Source: Cordia subcordata
Lineage: Eukaryota > Streptophyta > Magnoliopsida > Boraginales > Cordiaceae
NCBI GenBank assembly: GCA_028554755.1
Contig: JAPTOF010000015.1
Location: 124,001 to 188,000, forward strand
Direction of reading: 5' to 3'
Length of the DNA: 64,000 bases
Numbering within the stretch: the first letter of the stretch is position 1; each line of letters begins with the position of its first letter. Both the position numbers and the translations under genes were made by a program. Below the pieces are notes generated by a model. That model was given only the letters and a program-made list of their open reading frames with translations. It made no database searches and was not told the DNA's origin. Positions 23,150 through 34,530 of this stretch are shown here, piece after piece.

Positions 23150-25560
23150 TGTAATGTAGAGGCCTCTATCCCCTGTTGATGCAGTTAGGTAACTAACATC
23201 TAACAAGAGATGGTGCTCTCATTTCCTAGACACACATGTCTGATGGTGCCGAGATAGCTCTACAAGAGATGGTTGTGCCTATGTAACCTGTGCCTAAGAT
23301 TGCAACGGCTAGTACTACTGTTCATCACCACGATCGACCAGCATATCATGAACAAAGTCTCTAGACCCCATGCATCACATAGGAGATTCCCTAGATGATT
23401 CACTCTATGTCTCCTCATTATCATACTTATCATTTGGCTCATCAATCACCGACCTAGAGGATCCTGCACCATCAAGCATATCGTGTCAACGGACACTGCT
23501 CTGACCCATCTTCTGGCTGGAATAATCAATAGGGTCCATCTGATATGTGGATCCGTGCCTTGAAGGCTACGTGGGCACACGATGATGTGCCAATGGTACA
23601 TCGGGAGTGAACGATATACTTTTGAAGGGTACTGGAAGGCTGTGATAACCTATTAGGATAAGCATGCAACTTTCTGCGTTGAAAGGAACGCATATGTTAG
23701 GAACGATGCTCTCTGCATTGTTATGCTTGTTGCATCGAGGGTGCCTTAGGCAACTCCTTTACCACTCTCTGCACTATGCAGTGCTCATGCTATGTATGCC
23801 TTAGTGCACTCTCACTATGTAGCTGCATAAGTTGCAGGTGCCTCATCATGAGATCCATAGACTGTACATTGCCGCGAAGCTCTCCCCGCATGTATCGCTG
23901 TAGCAAGTCCCCAGCGTGGTGGACTACATGTACTACTATGGCCTAAATGTACAAATAACACACCAGATTAGTTTCATTTAATTTTTCAAAATTTTTATAA
24001 CGAACAAAAAAAGAATACAAGTAATGCTCACTAGAGAAGTCTCATCCTATGCAGATGCCACATAACCATCCTTCTTGTCGCTGCATGGCCAACTTGCAAT
24101 ATGGTCACCCTATAGTACCAAGTCATGTAATTCTGGAGTGATGCTAGTGTCGGCTCATCTTGTACCTGTCCCTGAATAACGCGCTACTACCAGTTCCTTA
24201 ACAAATTTATCGCCTGCGTGATAGTCTGTCCCTCAAGCTTTTACTTATTGTCCCTTTGCTTTGTCATAAAACGGATCACGAAGGGTCTCCAATTGTAGTT
24301 CGAACTGTTACAACACATGATCAGGATGATGCCACTCAACAGCATGCCTAAATATCAACAAGACTCGTACATGCCAAAAATTATTATCCTATAAACAATA
24401 TGGTGGAAGATTGTCCAATAATGGCTATCATATAAACTATAAGCAAAACAAGTAAAGAAAAGTTACTTACGTGTTTAATAATGTTGTAATTAAAATATTT
24501 AATAAATAATAAATAAGTTTACTATACCTTGCCAGGCTGCAACTGGTGAATCACGTCCCACCATTCAACTTGCCCTGACTTTCCTGATTCTCCTATCATT
24601 TCTTTTTTCACGTAAGAAATGGCCTTGTGGAACACCAAGTAGCTGAAACAAAGGCTTAAGCTTATTTCGCTGTCGCTCTAGTTGCTCTTGGGTCACTTGC
24701 AGGAGCTGAGGCCTAAAAGCTGTGAATCTATCCCGTGCGAAAAATTGCAAGCAAGACAAACTTATTATAATAAAGTTAACATTTAGAAAATTTAAAGAAT
24801 AAGTACATGATGAAATCAATACTTGGACCAGTGTCACGACTCTGCATACCCCCTTACATTCACGAAAGGAGGTGCAATCAAGTTGGGCATACAAATATGC
24901 TAGTACAATCACACCGTAGTTGAATTGCCGAATCTAGTCAAAGTTCTGCAAATGGATCAACCAGGCCAAATTGCCCTCATTGGTACTCGTGTTAGAAAAT
25001 AAGTGCAATTTATCGTCAGAAATATCCATAGATGTACCTACTGTTGAGCCTGCTAGAGCGTGGATTCTCTAGAGGACCTAGCGATTAAACTTGTCTCGTA
25101 GCTGGACGAAATTGATTGTATTCCCGACGATATTAATACGACCCATGCCCTCGTCTGTATCCGTATCAACTCCCATATAATCATGAATAAGATCCATGCA
25201 CTCTTGCCTTGAGCATACAACTATCTCAAGCTCCAATATAGCTATACCAGTCATAGGCAGACCCTAATAGACAGCAACATCTTGCAAGGTGCTAATGGCC
25301 TTCCCTACAGGCAAATGAAATGTGTGTGTCTCCAGCTGCCATAGCAACGATAAACCCACGGTTAAGTTGATGGTAGCGAGATTTATAATACTCATAGAAT
25401 CCCGTTCCCACCAACTGTTGTTGTACCAACGAGTGCTCTGGATTCATAAACAAATTTCAATCAGACCTATAACATCTAATGCTACACAAGTAATGTGGAT
25501 CTTGCAAATACTAGACCTGGTGGTCCACGTAACGGCACAACAATGTCGCATCTACTAGAA
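23150..25560 (-). pseudogene. Plant mobile domain (MAIN-like) pseudogene within the MULE
   Basis: Reading the minus strand from 25560, the start of a plant mobile domain appears: LVGTGFYEYYKSRYHQLNRG, then THISFACREGH, matching the AGFY...GL...ETHTFH...GE blocks of MAIN/MAIL1. Around 24900 it continues FNYGVIVLAYLYAQLD and, after a probable intron (GT near 24821), LQFFARDRFTAFRPQLLQ, the counterpart of the family's LQ.WAWERF..RP block. A C-terminal tail near 23560-23340 reads PIDYSSQKMGQSSVR and SVIDEPNDKYDNEE. Stops and frameshifts interrupt it. It points towards the transposase gene. MAIN-like proteins act in the nucleus in silencing with PP7-like phosphatases, and the domain is known to occur in Mutator and gypsy elements; its role here is unknown. 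Confidence 0.75.
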
Positions 25561-26394
25561 TCGATTGACTGTCCATAATAAATCCTGAGATAGAAAACTT
25601 TCAACTATTACTAGCAGTTGTTGTAAAATTATTAGTAGTAGTAATAACAAAAACAAAACCAAAAACAAAAATAAAGAAAAACAACAACAACAACAACAAT
25701 AATGATAATAATAACAATAATGCTAAAATAATAAACCTTAAACCATAAATTACTAACTAATTTAACTTTTTTAAATTCATAAATCCTAAATTTTATAAAA
25801 TTAACTAACTTACTTTCTTATAAAATTTAAATCCCTAAATTATAAAATTACTAGCTTCTTAAATTATAAAATTATAAAATTATTAAATTAAAAAATTATT
25901 AAATTACTAAATTTCTTAATATCCTACCTTTCAACAAATAAACTATCTTAAACTAATGACAATTAAATTACAAAACAACAAATCAACATCATCACTTGAA
26001 GTAAAATTACCTTAAACTACCAAACAAAATTAAACAAACTAACAACAAATTATATAACTTAAATACAAAATATAATTACAAAACGTAACATAAAATAAAT
26101 AACTTACAAAATAGAGGCTAAATCCTTGGAAGTAAGGCTGATCAATAAGAGAATCTCGAGTGAGAGTGGGAGAAAATTTTCTGAAAATGAAATATAGAAT
26201 GGGAAAGAAAGGTCGACTGGCCAATTTATGGAAGGTGGTAGTGTTTCCAGAGCCCGGACCGTGTTCCTGAAATGCGCTGCATATGCGGCCACATTTTTGG
26301 TGTGTGGCCCGAGTTTCCAATGCGTGGAGATTTTAAATTTTGAATTTTTTTCAATTATATTGACCTGGCGGGTTTTGGAAGTGCGTCCCGCATT

Positions 26395-26506
26395 GTGGTA
26401 CAACGCCTACCGCATTCTGGAAGCGAGAATGGGTCATTTTTTAAACCCTCTCCATAAATAGGTTAATTTTGCTCAGAATGTCCAAAATTGGGCCAAAAAA
26501 AAGCCT
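26395..26506 (-). repeat. Right terminal inverted repeat of the MULE
   Basis: In reverse complement it begins AGGCTTTTTTTTGGCCCAA and includes CCCATTCTCGCTTCCAGAAT, as in the left end. Copies of the CGCATTCTGG-type subterminal motif lie just inside it (26370-26430). Confidence 0.8.
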
Positions 26507-26515
26507 TAGTAGAGA

Positions 26516-27239
26516 TGCTACGACTTCTTGATGCAACAACGGGAATACTAATCGCGAATTGTTTCATTATAGGTGTCATGGCTTTGATTAAGAGAATAGC
26601 AAACGGCTCGGCAAATTTCCATAACTGAATTGGGTAATCTCTTTGCTTTTTTTTTTTTTTGGTTTTTTCAATGAAATTCATAGTTTGTTTATGCGAATCA
26701 ATTAATTGCGATACACAGTGAGAGTGAGGATCCCTTAAGCCAACTCCATCAACTTGTAGCATTTCCTTACATGTAAGAATTTCTTATTTCAAATTTATTT
26801 TGACAATTTTTTTTTACATTCAATCAAATTCTTGTTTAAGGAAGTCCATATTTCAGTTTTGCAATAACGGCTTCCTTATTTTAACATTTTGCTAATATTG
26901 TTTTAGGGGATAGAATCACTATTTCTAGATATAGAGATATAAAAAATTAATTTAGGGGATGAAATTTTTATCTCCACACAGATAGAGATAGTTGAAGGAA
27001 ATCTATTGGAACCATTTATTCTTAGATGTATTCCTACATATAGATAAGAATGGTTTAGATAAGCGACTGGAGAAGCCTTTATAACATGATAATGTTGTGC
27101 AAGAAAATTAATAATTTTGAACTATTTACATAATTTTATCTTAACTTATTATAGTTTACAACTATTGAATTTTTACTTATAGCATCATAACGTTATAAAC
27201 GGATTCTTCTCCCAATAGTTTATCTTTGTGAAGTAAGAC
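26516..27239. other. Intergenic spacer right of the MULE
   Basis: AT-rich sequence with homopolymer T runs (26649-26661) and no gene or bounded repeat that I recognise. The short open frames have no family signature. Confidence 0.4.
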
Positions 27240-27628
27240 AGTCTCTTAGATTTGGTCCACATCTGCCAATTGGAAAGGGTACGGAATCTCATTTGTACCG
27301 AGAATAATTAATAGACTATACCCATGCTTGCAGAAACCTTTTCCCACTAAAGTAGTTAAATCAATCTGGGCAATTTATATCCCTAGAAAAATTCAGTAGG
27401 AAGGCATAGTTTGGCCACACACTAAAGGTCGGGATTATATCACGTGCGTAGAAATTCGCTCCAACTTGGCCCATATTCGAGCTCCTTAAATGCGAAATTT
27501 TCCCTTACCGTTCACCCAACATTTTGGGGGAAGTGGGAATTTAGCCTCCCTCCAAAGATCAAGATGTTCTTATGGAAAGGATGCCATAATGCCCTAGCAA
27601 CACAAGAAAACTAATTTAATGAAAAATT

Positions 27629-28195
27629 GTTTTTTTTTTTTTGATAGAGTAAGTAAGTTTTATAATTCAATGCAAAAACTTGGTACAAACCATTTCCTTA
27701 ACCCCTCAAGCCAAAAAGAAGGAAACGCTACAAAGCATGACTTGAGGAACAGATTCAAAATAAAAACAAGAGAAAAAGATCAAAATACAATCAAAGTAAT
27801 TAAGAGAAACAAAGAAACAAAAAGAAATTAGGCAAGCATGAGGGTATGAGCGCTCAGAGAGAGGACCTCCAAATCTCCCAAAGTTCCTCCACCTAGATTA
27901 TGATCACCAACTCCCATGCTGGCAAGAGAAGAACTAGCAAGCTCATCTCTATCTCTATCAAGAACAAAATTACCATCAACTCCATTCCTTTTTGGCCGAG
28001 GGGACCATGCAATTCATCATCCCAACATGTTCATTTACTACAGCTTGAAGAGCACCATTTTCCTCATTTGAAATTTCATATCTCTCCCTTTGAGCAACCT
28101 TATTTGCTTCATCATCCTTGTCATTTTCTTCATCAACTCTACATTCTTCTCCACTATCCTTGACCCTAAAAATTTTGGTGTGCTCCAATGTTTCA
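27629..28195 (-). mobile_element. Antisense retroposed fragment with a poly(A) end
   Basis: On the minus strand the segment ends with an A run (T run at 27630-27642 on the top strand) preceded by CTTACTCTATC, the look of a LINE or retrocopy 3' end. The minus strand carries a 70-residue charged open stretch (28188-27976) rich in Glu and Lys, with EECRVDEENDKDDEANKVAQ, which I do not recognise. It may be a reverse-transcribed host transcript or a LINE 3' part. The right boundary is a guess. Confidence 0.4.
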
Positions 28196-28385
28196 ATACA
28201 GAATCAACACACGTGAGGTGGGACAACTAGTATTTGGTATTCAGCCTTTATCTAGAGGAGGTGTATTTTGGCAAGATATCAAAGAAAATAAATGGAAGCA
28301 AAAATGGGATTCCGTTATGGTAGTATTTGGAATCAAAGATGCCGAGCGGTTTTTGAACACATGGAGATCAATATTGAAAGAATAG
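28188..28385 (+). other. Unrecognised 65-residue open frame
   Basis: An open frame containing QDIKENKWKQKWDSVMVVFG and WRSILKE, a tryptophan- and lysine-rich composition. I recognise no family. It lies between the two LINE parts and could be a decayed part of the same LINE or of the neighbouring retrocopy. Probably not a gene. Confidence 0.25.
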
Positions 28386-28449
28386 TCTAATGTGGGTTGC
28401 GACCAACCTTCTAAAGCTGTTACCGCTTGTGCAATAGCGAACGGAAGTA

Positions 28450-29009
28450 TAGTTAAGGGGGTGCCCGTGCACCCCCTGACTTTTTCAAGAAATAATTTAT
28501 TTTTTTAATTATATATTTTTTTAATTGAAAGACTAGTGTGCATAGAGTTCATCTTTTTCTATTGAGGGTGCACTTCCTTAGGATGAGAGTTCTCCTCCTC
28601 GTGATCATGATGAGCAATAAAAAAAGTTATAAATTTGTAATTTAGGTATAGAGAAAAGTAAGAAAGCAAAATTAATTAAAAATAAAGAAAGAAAATAAGA
28701 TAGAAAAGAGAGAAAAACAAAAAATAATATAATAAATAATTTTTTGGTCTCTTATATAAAGAGAGATATATTAAACAATATTGATTGTAAGTTAAATATT
28801 CAACGATTTTAAAATATTAAGTCATGTCGAGAGTAATTATGAAATGTAATTTTATTTACCATAAAAATACTCATCTATTTATATTTCTTGGGTGTAATTA
28901 GAGATCATTAATATATTAATTTTGTATTTTTCATAATTATTTTTTAACTTATATAAAAATTTATACATGAATGTGTTCACCTGACTCTTGGGTCTTGGCT
29001 CCGCCACTA
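28450..29009. mobile_element. Probable non-autonomous DNA transposon within the LINE RNase H
   Basis: The segment begins TAGTTAAGGGGG and ends CTCCGCCACTA, so its ends pair partly (TAGT..GG). Near the left end is a hairpin made of GGGGGTGC and GCACCCCC (28457-28476). The end phrase GGCGGAGCC, seen in reverse, recurs in many plant hAT-type elements. LINE-like coding resumes right after it (RDQHGSLVHG). The 8-bp flanks match at only 5 positions, so superfamily and exact ends are uncertain. Confidence 0.45.
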
Positions 29010-29405
29010 CGCTTGTAGTATATAGAGATCAACATGGTTCCTTGGTGCATGGGTTTACTAAACTTTTTACTTGCCAAAGTGCCGAAGAAGTTGAAGTTTG
29101 AGTGATTTTGTTTGTTTGTTTGTTCGCAACAGGCTTGAGTTCTCAAGTATTATTATCGAGAATGATACTCAAGTCATCTCCAAAGCAATCATCTCAAATG
29201 GGATGATCACTGCTGGAGTACTGGCCATATTATTGAGGATATTAAGATGATTGTTGTTAAAATTCCTGAAGTCAAGTTTCAATGCATTAAGAGATTGGTA
29301 AATCAACCCACAGATTGAGTTGCTCGTAGTAATTTGATAGGAACTTGGCCTTGTAATTGGGCGAGTAGCATCCCTAACCATCTTTCGGGCTTGCTGTTAA
29401 AAGAC

Positions 29406-30905
29406 CTTCATTCCACTGGGATAGGCTAACTAATTTTACTGGTTTGTTTCTATGAGTAATCTTTGTCCGAAGAGAAAGGAAAAGCAAAAGAGTAATCGCA
29501 ACTTACGAACAATCTAAGTTAATACCATCTTCGGTCTGGATTCTTGTACGATGTCGTGGAGTATGTTAGGAACAGGTGTGATCTAAAAAGCCAACAAAAA
29601 GAGAATAATGAACATTAAAAATCATAAACAAAATAGGTGGATAACATTTTCATGTTTAATGAACATTTTTAAATAAATAGATTAAGAATATTTTTACATG
29701 AATAAAGAAGATTGACTCAAAAATTTTATACGAAAAAAAGACATCTTTATAAAGACATATAATATTAATAAAAAATTTAAAAATATTAATTATTTTATAC
29801 TATACATAGATATATGTTAGCAGGATGCACTTGTGTAGACAAAACAATCAATTGTAAAGATCACCATAGACATGTGCATCTGTCCTGCTAATTTTACGAT
29901 GACAGGTGGACTTCATGATAGGAATAAGAACTGGGATTGGCCCAAAGTGACATTCAGACAACATCTCTTTCTCTATATATAAAAGTTAAAATTCACTAAC
30001 TTATTTTTTTCTCCAAAATTCTTTCGCTATTTTTTAATATTTGGTCGGTCACATTATGTTGATATGGTATATTTAACCATTTAATATAATATATTTTAAC
30101 TATATTAGTAACATCCAGATGACATCTCTATACACGTATATATTATTAAAGTTGAAGCCCATTAACTTAATTTTTTCCTCTAAGAATTCTAGCGTCATTT
30201 GTCACCATTTGGTTGGTCATATTATTCCTGTTTATTATATTTTGATTATTTAGTATAACATATTTTAACTATGTTATCACCACATATATATAATTTTTAG
30301 AACTTTACACTGATATCTAAAAGTTGACAAAAAAATTAGATTTTATCAAAAACTTAGAGTAAATTTCTAATTTAAATACTACTTCTGATATTAATATTTT
30401 CATTATATTAATTATTAAATGTATAATTTTAACCATACTTTATCAATTTATTAAAACAAAAATTCAATTATTATTAACTATAAAAATTTCATAACACAAA
30501 ATTAACATCAAAATTCGTGTGTCGGTCACGCAGGAGTGCGTAAGTCACAACTCAGACCACTGCGTTAACCCAACGAAGGACATTCTAGTTCACGGTCCAC
30601 GTCATCAATCCTCGTGCACCCATCGAACCCAACATCACCAACCATCAGATCAAACTCATCTCACAAATCTCACCCGTTCACTTTTCCAAAATAAACACTC
30701 TTTTCTTTTCAACTAAACCTTCCTTTTTTTTTTTTTTTGTTTTTATTCTTTACCCCCTAATAATTATCTTGAGGACCCCTGTCTGTTACCCCGCAGCAAA
30801 ATTTTAACTACTGTTCCTTTGAAGCTGACACACACACACACACACACTTCTCTCTCTCTTTGTGGGGACTCCACAGACACCACACTTTCTCTGTGCCAAG
30901 CTTCA
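29406..30905. other. Spacer upstream of the HMGA gene, including its 5' leader
   Basis: AT-rich, no gene recognised until 30500. From 30520 the base composition rises in C. The last 75 bases before the HMGA start hold an AC run (30829-30847) and a CT run (30848-30860), common in plant 5' leaders. A T-tract lies at 30724-30738. No TATA box is assigned. Confidence 0.4.
29957..30290. repeat. Two diverged direct repeats of about 160 bp
   Basis: A copy beginning GACAACATCTCTTTCTC (29957) and another beginning GATGACATCTCTATAC (about 30118) run in parallel: both contain CATTAACTT or CACTAACTT, a GGTCGGTCA or GGTTGGTCA block, and end with AACATATTTTAACTATGTTA or similar. The A|TCTCT starts resemble Helitron 5' ends, but I see no matching 3' hairpin and CTAG. 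Confidence 0.55.
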
Positions 30906-32024
30906 ATGGCGACTGAAGAGGTCAGCAAACCACCATCTCTGCCACCATATCCACAGGTAAAAAAATCAAGAGAAGGAAAATTCAAAAGATTAAATTTTAA
31001 AGTATAATTTTCCATATTTTGGCCCATTTATTTCTCATTTTGCATGTATAATTCCATAGTGGAGCTTAAAAATTGTTCTTTAGATGTTATTTTAGCTCTG
31101 TATTTGGAATTTTATGTACAATTTAAAGAGGAAGAAATGAGGGTATTCTAGATTTACAAGAATCAGTTATGCTCAACCCTCATTTTTGTTAATTACCCTT
31201 TATTTTTCTTCTTCGTTTAGATGGATAATTTTAGTTATGTTACTAATTTATGTCTATAATGCATGAAAACATATGCTTTTAGCTGATATTGGTTGAATTT
31301 TAGCGGTTTAAAGCTTTAATCTCTTTCCTTCAAGAACAAGATTGAGGGCTTCACTTTCACCACTCCCCAAAATTTTTTTTTTTTTTTCCTTCTTTAACCT
31401 AACGTTTCACTTTATTTCAAAATTGAATTTTTAGATCAGTTAAATTTGCCCGAAAGTGCTTTAAAAATTGGGTCTTTTCAGAATTTTTTATTTCAGATTA
31501 AAATCTTGAAAGAATTTCACAATTTTTTCTCAGATTTTGATTTTCTTTTCTGGGACTTCCTTTTTATTTTTTGCCAGATGATCATGGAAGCTATTGATGC
31601 ATTGAAACAAAAAGAAGGCTCAAACAAATCATCAATATCTAAATACATAGAGTCAAAGTATGGACCTTTGCCAGCTGGGCATGCAAACTTGCTCTCAGCA
31701 CACTTGAACAGAATGAAAGACACCGGGGAGCTAGTTTTTCTCAAGAACAATTATCTCAAACCTGACCCTAATGCCCCACCAAGGCGTGGCCGTGGACGCC
31801 CTCCAAAACCGAAGGTCCCATTGCCTCCTGGGACCATTACCGGTCCACCTAGGCCTCGGGGCAGACCAAGAAAGGACCCCAATGCACCACCTACACCTAA
31901 GAAGGTGAAAGTGACCGCTTCTACAGCTGGTGGGGCCCCGGTGGTGTCAAAGACTGGGAGACCGAGGGGTAGGCCTAGGAAGGTGAAGCCACAACCTGCA
32001 ATGAATGGGGTGGAAGCCAACTGA
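30906..32024 (+). CDS. HMGA: HMGA: linker-histone globular domain plus AT-hooks (HMG-Y-related)
   Basis: Two exons, 30906-30956 and 31578-32024, joined in phase 0 across a GT-AG intron (30957-31577), giving 165 residues. Exon 1 encodes MATEEVSKPPSLPPYPQ. Exon 2 opens MIMEAIDALKQKEGSNKSSI, the start of an H1/H5 globular (H15) domain spanning about residues 15-80. Three AT-hooks follow, centred on RGRGRPPK (87-94), PRGRPRK (110-116) and PRGRPRK (146-152). This order is that of plant HMGA/HMG-Y proteins, nuclear factors that bind the minor groove of AT-rich DNA; the SLPPYPQ-MI junction matches Arabidopsis HMGA. The protein is shorter than Arabidopsis HMGA, which has four hooks. The start context CTTCAATGGCG is good, and the 5' leader carries AC and CT runs. 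It appears intact. Confidence 0.93.
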
Positions 32025-34097
32025 TGAGAAGAAATGGAGGCTAATATTCAAGTTGGTGCTTTACCATTCTGATGTGTTATTTATGTCTTAAGAGTTTGTT
32101 GTCCTAGGTTATTTCCTCGGTTGGTATTAATTATTGACTATCTAGTTGGTTGTGTGTAGTGGACTTGCTTAGTTGCATTTAAATTGGGATTAACTGTGTG
32201 TAGTACTTGTTGTTAACAGTAGAGAGATCCAATGCTTATATAAATTTGCTTATCTGTGTTTTACTTGTTATACACTTGCTGTGTCTCTTGCAACTATTCT
32301 TATTTGTTTGCCAAATTTCTTGGTTGATTAGAATTCAATGACTAATCATGTACGATCGGCAACATAGTAGAAAAGAACAAATCAATTCCCTGTTACAAAT
32401 TTGCTTGACTATTAAAATATTCGCTGGCCTGAATAAGTTTAATTAGTCAAGCAAATTTGCATGCTTTATGCCTTCTTTTGGACTTGGTGAATTTGGCTTA
32501 ACTGCATTTGATTATTCCAGTTTTTGACAACTTTTTTATCTACCTGACTAGTAGGTTCTTTATACATGTAGTACGTAAATGAGCAAGATCTTTCAATTGT
32601 ATAGCATATAGGCATTTACTCTCTCTCTTATATATGCTGTGTGTATGTACATATGTATGTATGTCTATATATGTTATGAAATAGGGGTGATGTAGAATTT
32701 TGTTTTTGGAGTTCTGTTTTAGTTGGGTGTTATAACACTAATATTTTGTGCACTGTTGATTAATTTGATTTTTTCTATTAAAAATTACGCAACACACACA
32801 CACACACACATTCTTATGAAATACGCGTATATTTTTAAAAGAAAAAGGGTCGGTGAAGGTTGCTGTCATCACCGGTCCTATCGTGAACCCATCCGTATTA
32901 CGATGGTTGCTTATTGTATTTGTTTATGGTGTTTGGGATAGTGACTGAGTATCCATACTTGGTGCTCCAGGTGAGGCCTATGAGGAAAAGTCAAAAAACT
33001 TTGGAGATCTGGCAATGTGAATTGTACGAACAAATTGTTTTCTGTGGACGACAAAAATCATGTGTGCAGTTTGCAAAGTTGATTCTCTCATCATAGGACG
33101 CGGCAGCCTCTCTTATTTATCTCTTGTTGAAGCCCCACCTTGAATCTTGAATTAATCAGCATCACTTCATTGCTTGTGGGGGCCGAGGATGTTGTTGGAA
33201 TCTAGCATCTATCTCTGTTGCCATTATGTGGGAGCATTGATAATGGTATCGTTTGTAATCTCCTTTTTGTACCGAGCTGAGGGAAGATGTTATGATGGTG
33301 TATAATTTATAATTATTGAATCCCGTTTATGACGTTATTACTCTACAAGAGCATGTGGACCCTCTTCTTCACTAGAAGGCTTGCAACAATGCAAAAGCAT
33401 TTCAAAGTCATGACTGATGAGCAAAGAACTATAAATGGCCATTTCTTAGCAACTAAACTTGGACGTAAGTAAGGTTTATTATGCCATTCACTCAAAAACC
33501 TTCCCTGTGGAGTACGTTGCTTTGACGTTGGACGACGTTGAAATGTTTGAAAGTATTGTTGGTACATTTCAAAATCACCGTTACTAGGACACCTTTACGC
33601 CTCGGGCCGTTGCACGGAAAACTATCGAACAATTACGTATTAATAAATATTCGATTGATTGGTTTGAGATTATCGGCAAAAATAGATTTGTCAAAGCCAC
33701 TTTGTCACATTTTCTTTATTTTCTCACTGCATTGGTTCAATCACAAATCTCATTCCCAGGGGCATAAAGGTGCCGAGATTGTAGTACAATTCGAGTAATG
33801 TTTTATCTCTTTTATTTGATAAAATTCGACCAAATAGAGAAGGGGTGAGATATGACTCAACAATAAAATTAGCAAGAGAAATCCAATTCCCATCTGGATT
33901 TTTATGCTACGAAGATAATGGATTTCTTATCGAAGAGTTGAAGTATTTCCTTTTATTAAATATTCTCTATATGGAGACTGGACTAATTACTTGAACAGAA
34001 TGCTAGGCCAGTAATAAATGGAATTATCTCTAGTTGTGTACTGGATTATTCTCCTCGATTAGAATATAAACCAGGCTCGATACAAGATGGCATGTAC
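32025..34097. other. Downstream region of the HMGA gene and spacer
   Basis: The first few hundred bases are probably 3' UTR. An AC run lies at 32791-32810. The rest has no recognised gene. Around 33584-33615 a CTAG-bounded hairpin resembles a Helitron 3' end in minus orientation but has no partner that I can find. Confidence 0.4.
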
Positions 34098-34530
34098 TTT
34101 TTTTTCTCGGACAAAAGCAATTCATTAATAAAAGTAACAATTTGAAAAGCACATTTAGCCGATGCGCCTAGGCTCAAAGAAAGAAGCAACGAGAAAAGTC
34201 CTTGGAGGTATTTTAGAATACCAAACCAAAGGTAGGTTGCATAACCTATAAGATTTCACTACTCAATTAGCGTTCTTGTTTCTAACTCGATGGACAAGTG
34301 AGAACGAGAATAGCATGATTAAAATTAGGAATATTTCTGCAGGGGCGACATTGCCAGAAAAAAATGGAATTAAAGAAGAACCTCAGAGTCAGATCCAATG
34401 ATTGGAGAAGGCCAATCAATGGTTTGGCAGATAGAACAAGCTTTTGACAAAGCAAACCAAAGAGCTTGACTCCAAAAACAAAGTAGCTAGAAGATAATTA
34501 TCACATTGTCACGAGATATCAAAGTATGCT
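34098..34530 (-). pseudogene. LINE 3' end (RNase H tail and poly(A))
   Basis: On the minus strand the segment ends in an A run (T run at 34098-34105) preceded by TTGCTTTTGTCCGAG. Upstream of that, in shifting frames, come pieces like HAILVLTC, FGLVF and TFLVASFF, in keeping with the last part of a LINE RVT_3 RNase H domain. It is 5' truncated as LINE copies usually are. The call leans on the poly(A) end and order rather than on strong domain identity. Confidence 0.45.

Larger units (their letters stand above)
12913..26506 (+). mobile_element. Mutator-like element (MULE) with mudrA and plant-mobile-domain genes
   Basis: The outer ends are inverted repeats of about 100 bp: the left end runs from 12913 and the right end, read in reverse, from 26506. 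They share CCCAATTTT, CAAAATTAAC and CCCATTCTCGCTTCCAGAAT in the same order. The flanks are CAGTAGAGA (12904-12912) and TAGTAGAGA (26507-26515), a 9-bp target duplication with one mismatch, which is the Mutator length. Inside are a mudrA-type transposase pseudogene (+) and a convergent plant mobile domain pseudogene (-). A 6.78-kb LTR retrotransposon was inserted later, so the original MULE was about 6.8 kb. Both genes contain stops, so it cannot move by itself now. Confidence 0.85.
27240..29405 (+). pseudogene. LINE remnant: zf-RVT and RNase H pieces with insertions between
   Basis: At 27370-27615 the translation gives IVWPHTKGRDY and LPPKIKMFLWKGCHNALATQ, a zf-RVT block as in plant LINEs. 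At 29010-29405 the RNase H (RVT_3) domain is clear: RDQHGSLVHGFTKLFTCQSA, then GLEFSSIIIENDTQVISKAI and IKRLVNQPTD in neighbouring frames. Between the two lie an antisense retrocopy (27629-28195), an unrecognised short frame (28188-28385) and a DNA-transposon-like insert (28450-29009). The RT part is missing. Stops and frame changes show long inactivity. Confidence 0.7.

Noticed and set aside
30819..30905. Upstream extension of the HMGA frame
   Set aside because: The frame before the ATG at 30906 has no ATG and consists of an AC/CT-rich leader coding Thr/His runs.
33584..33620. CTAG plus hairpin resembling a Helitron 3' end (minus strand)
   Set aside because: The hairpin is imperfect and no matching TC start was found to the right; too weak to annotate.
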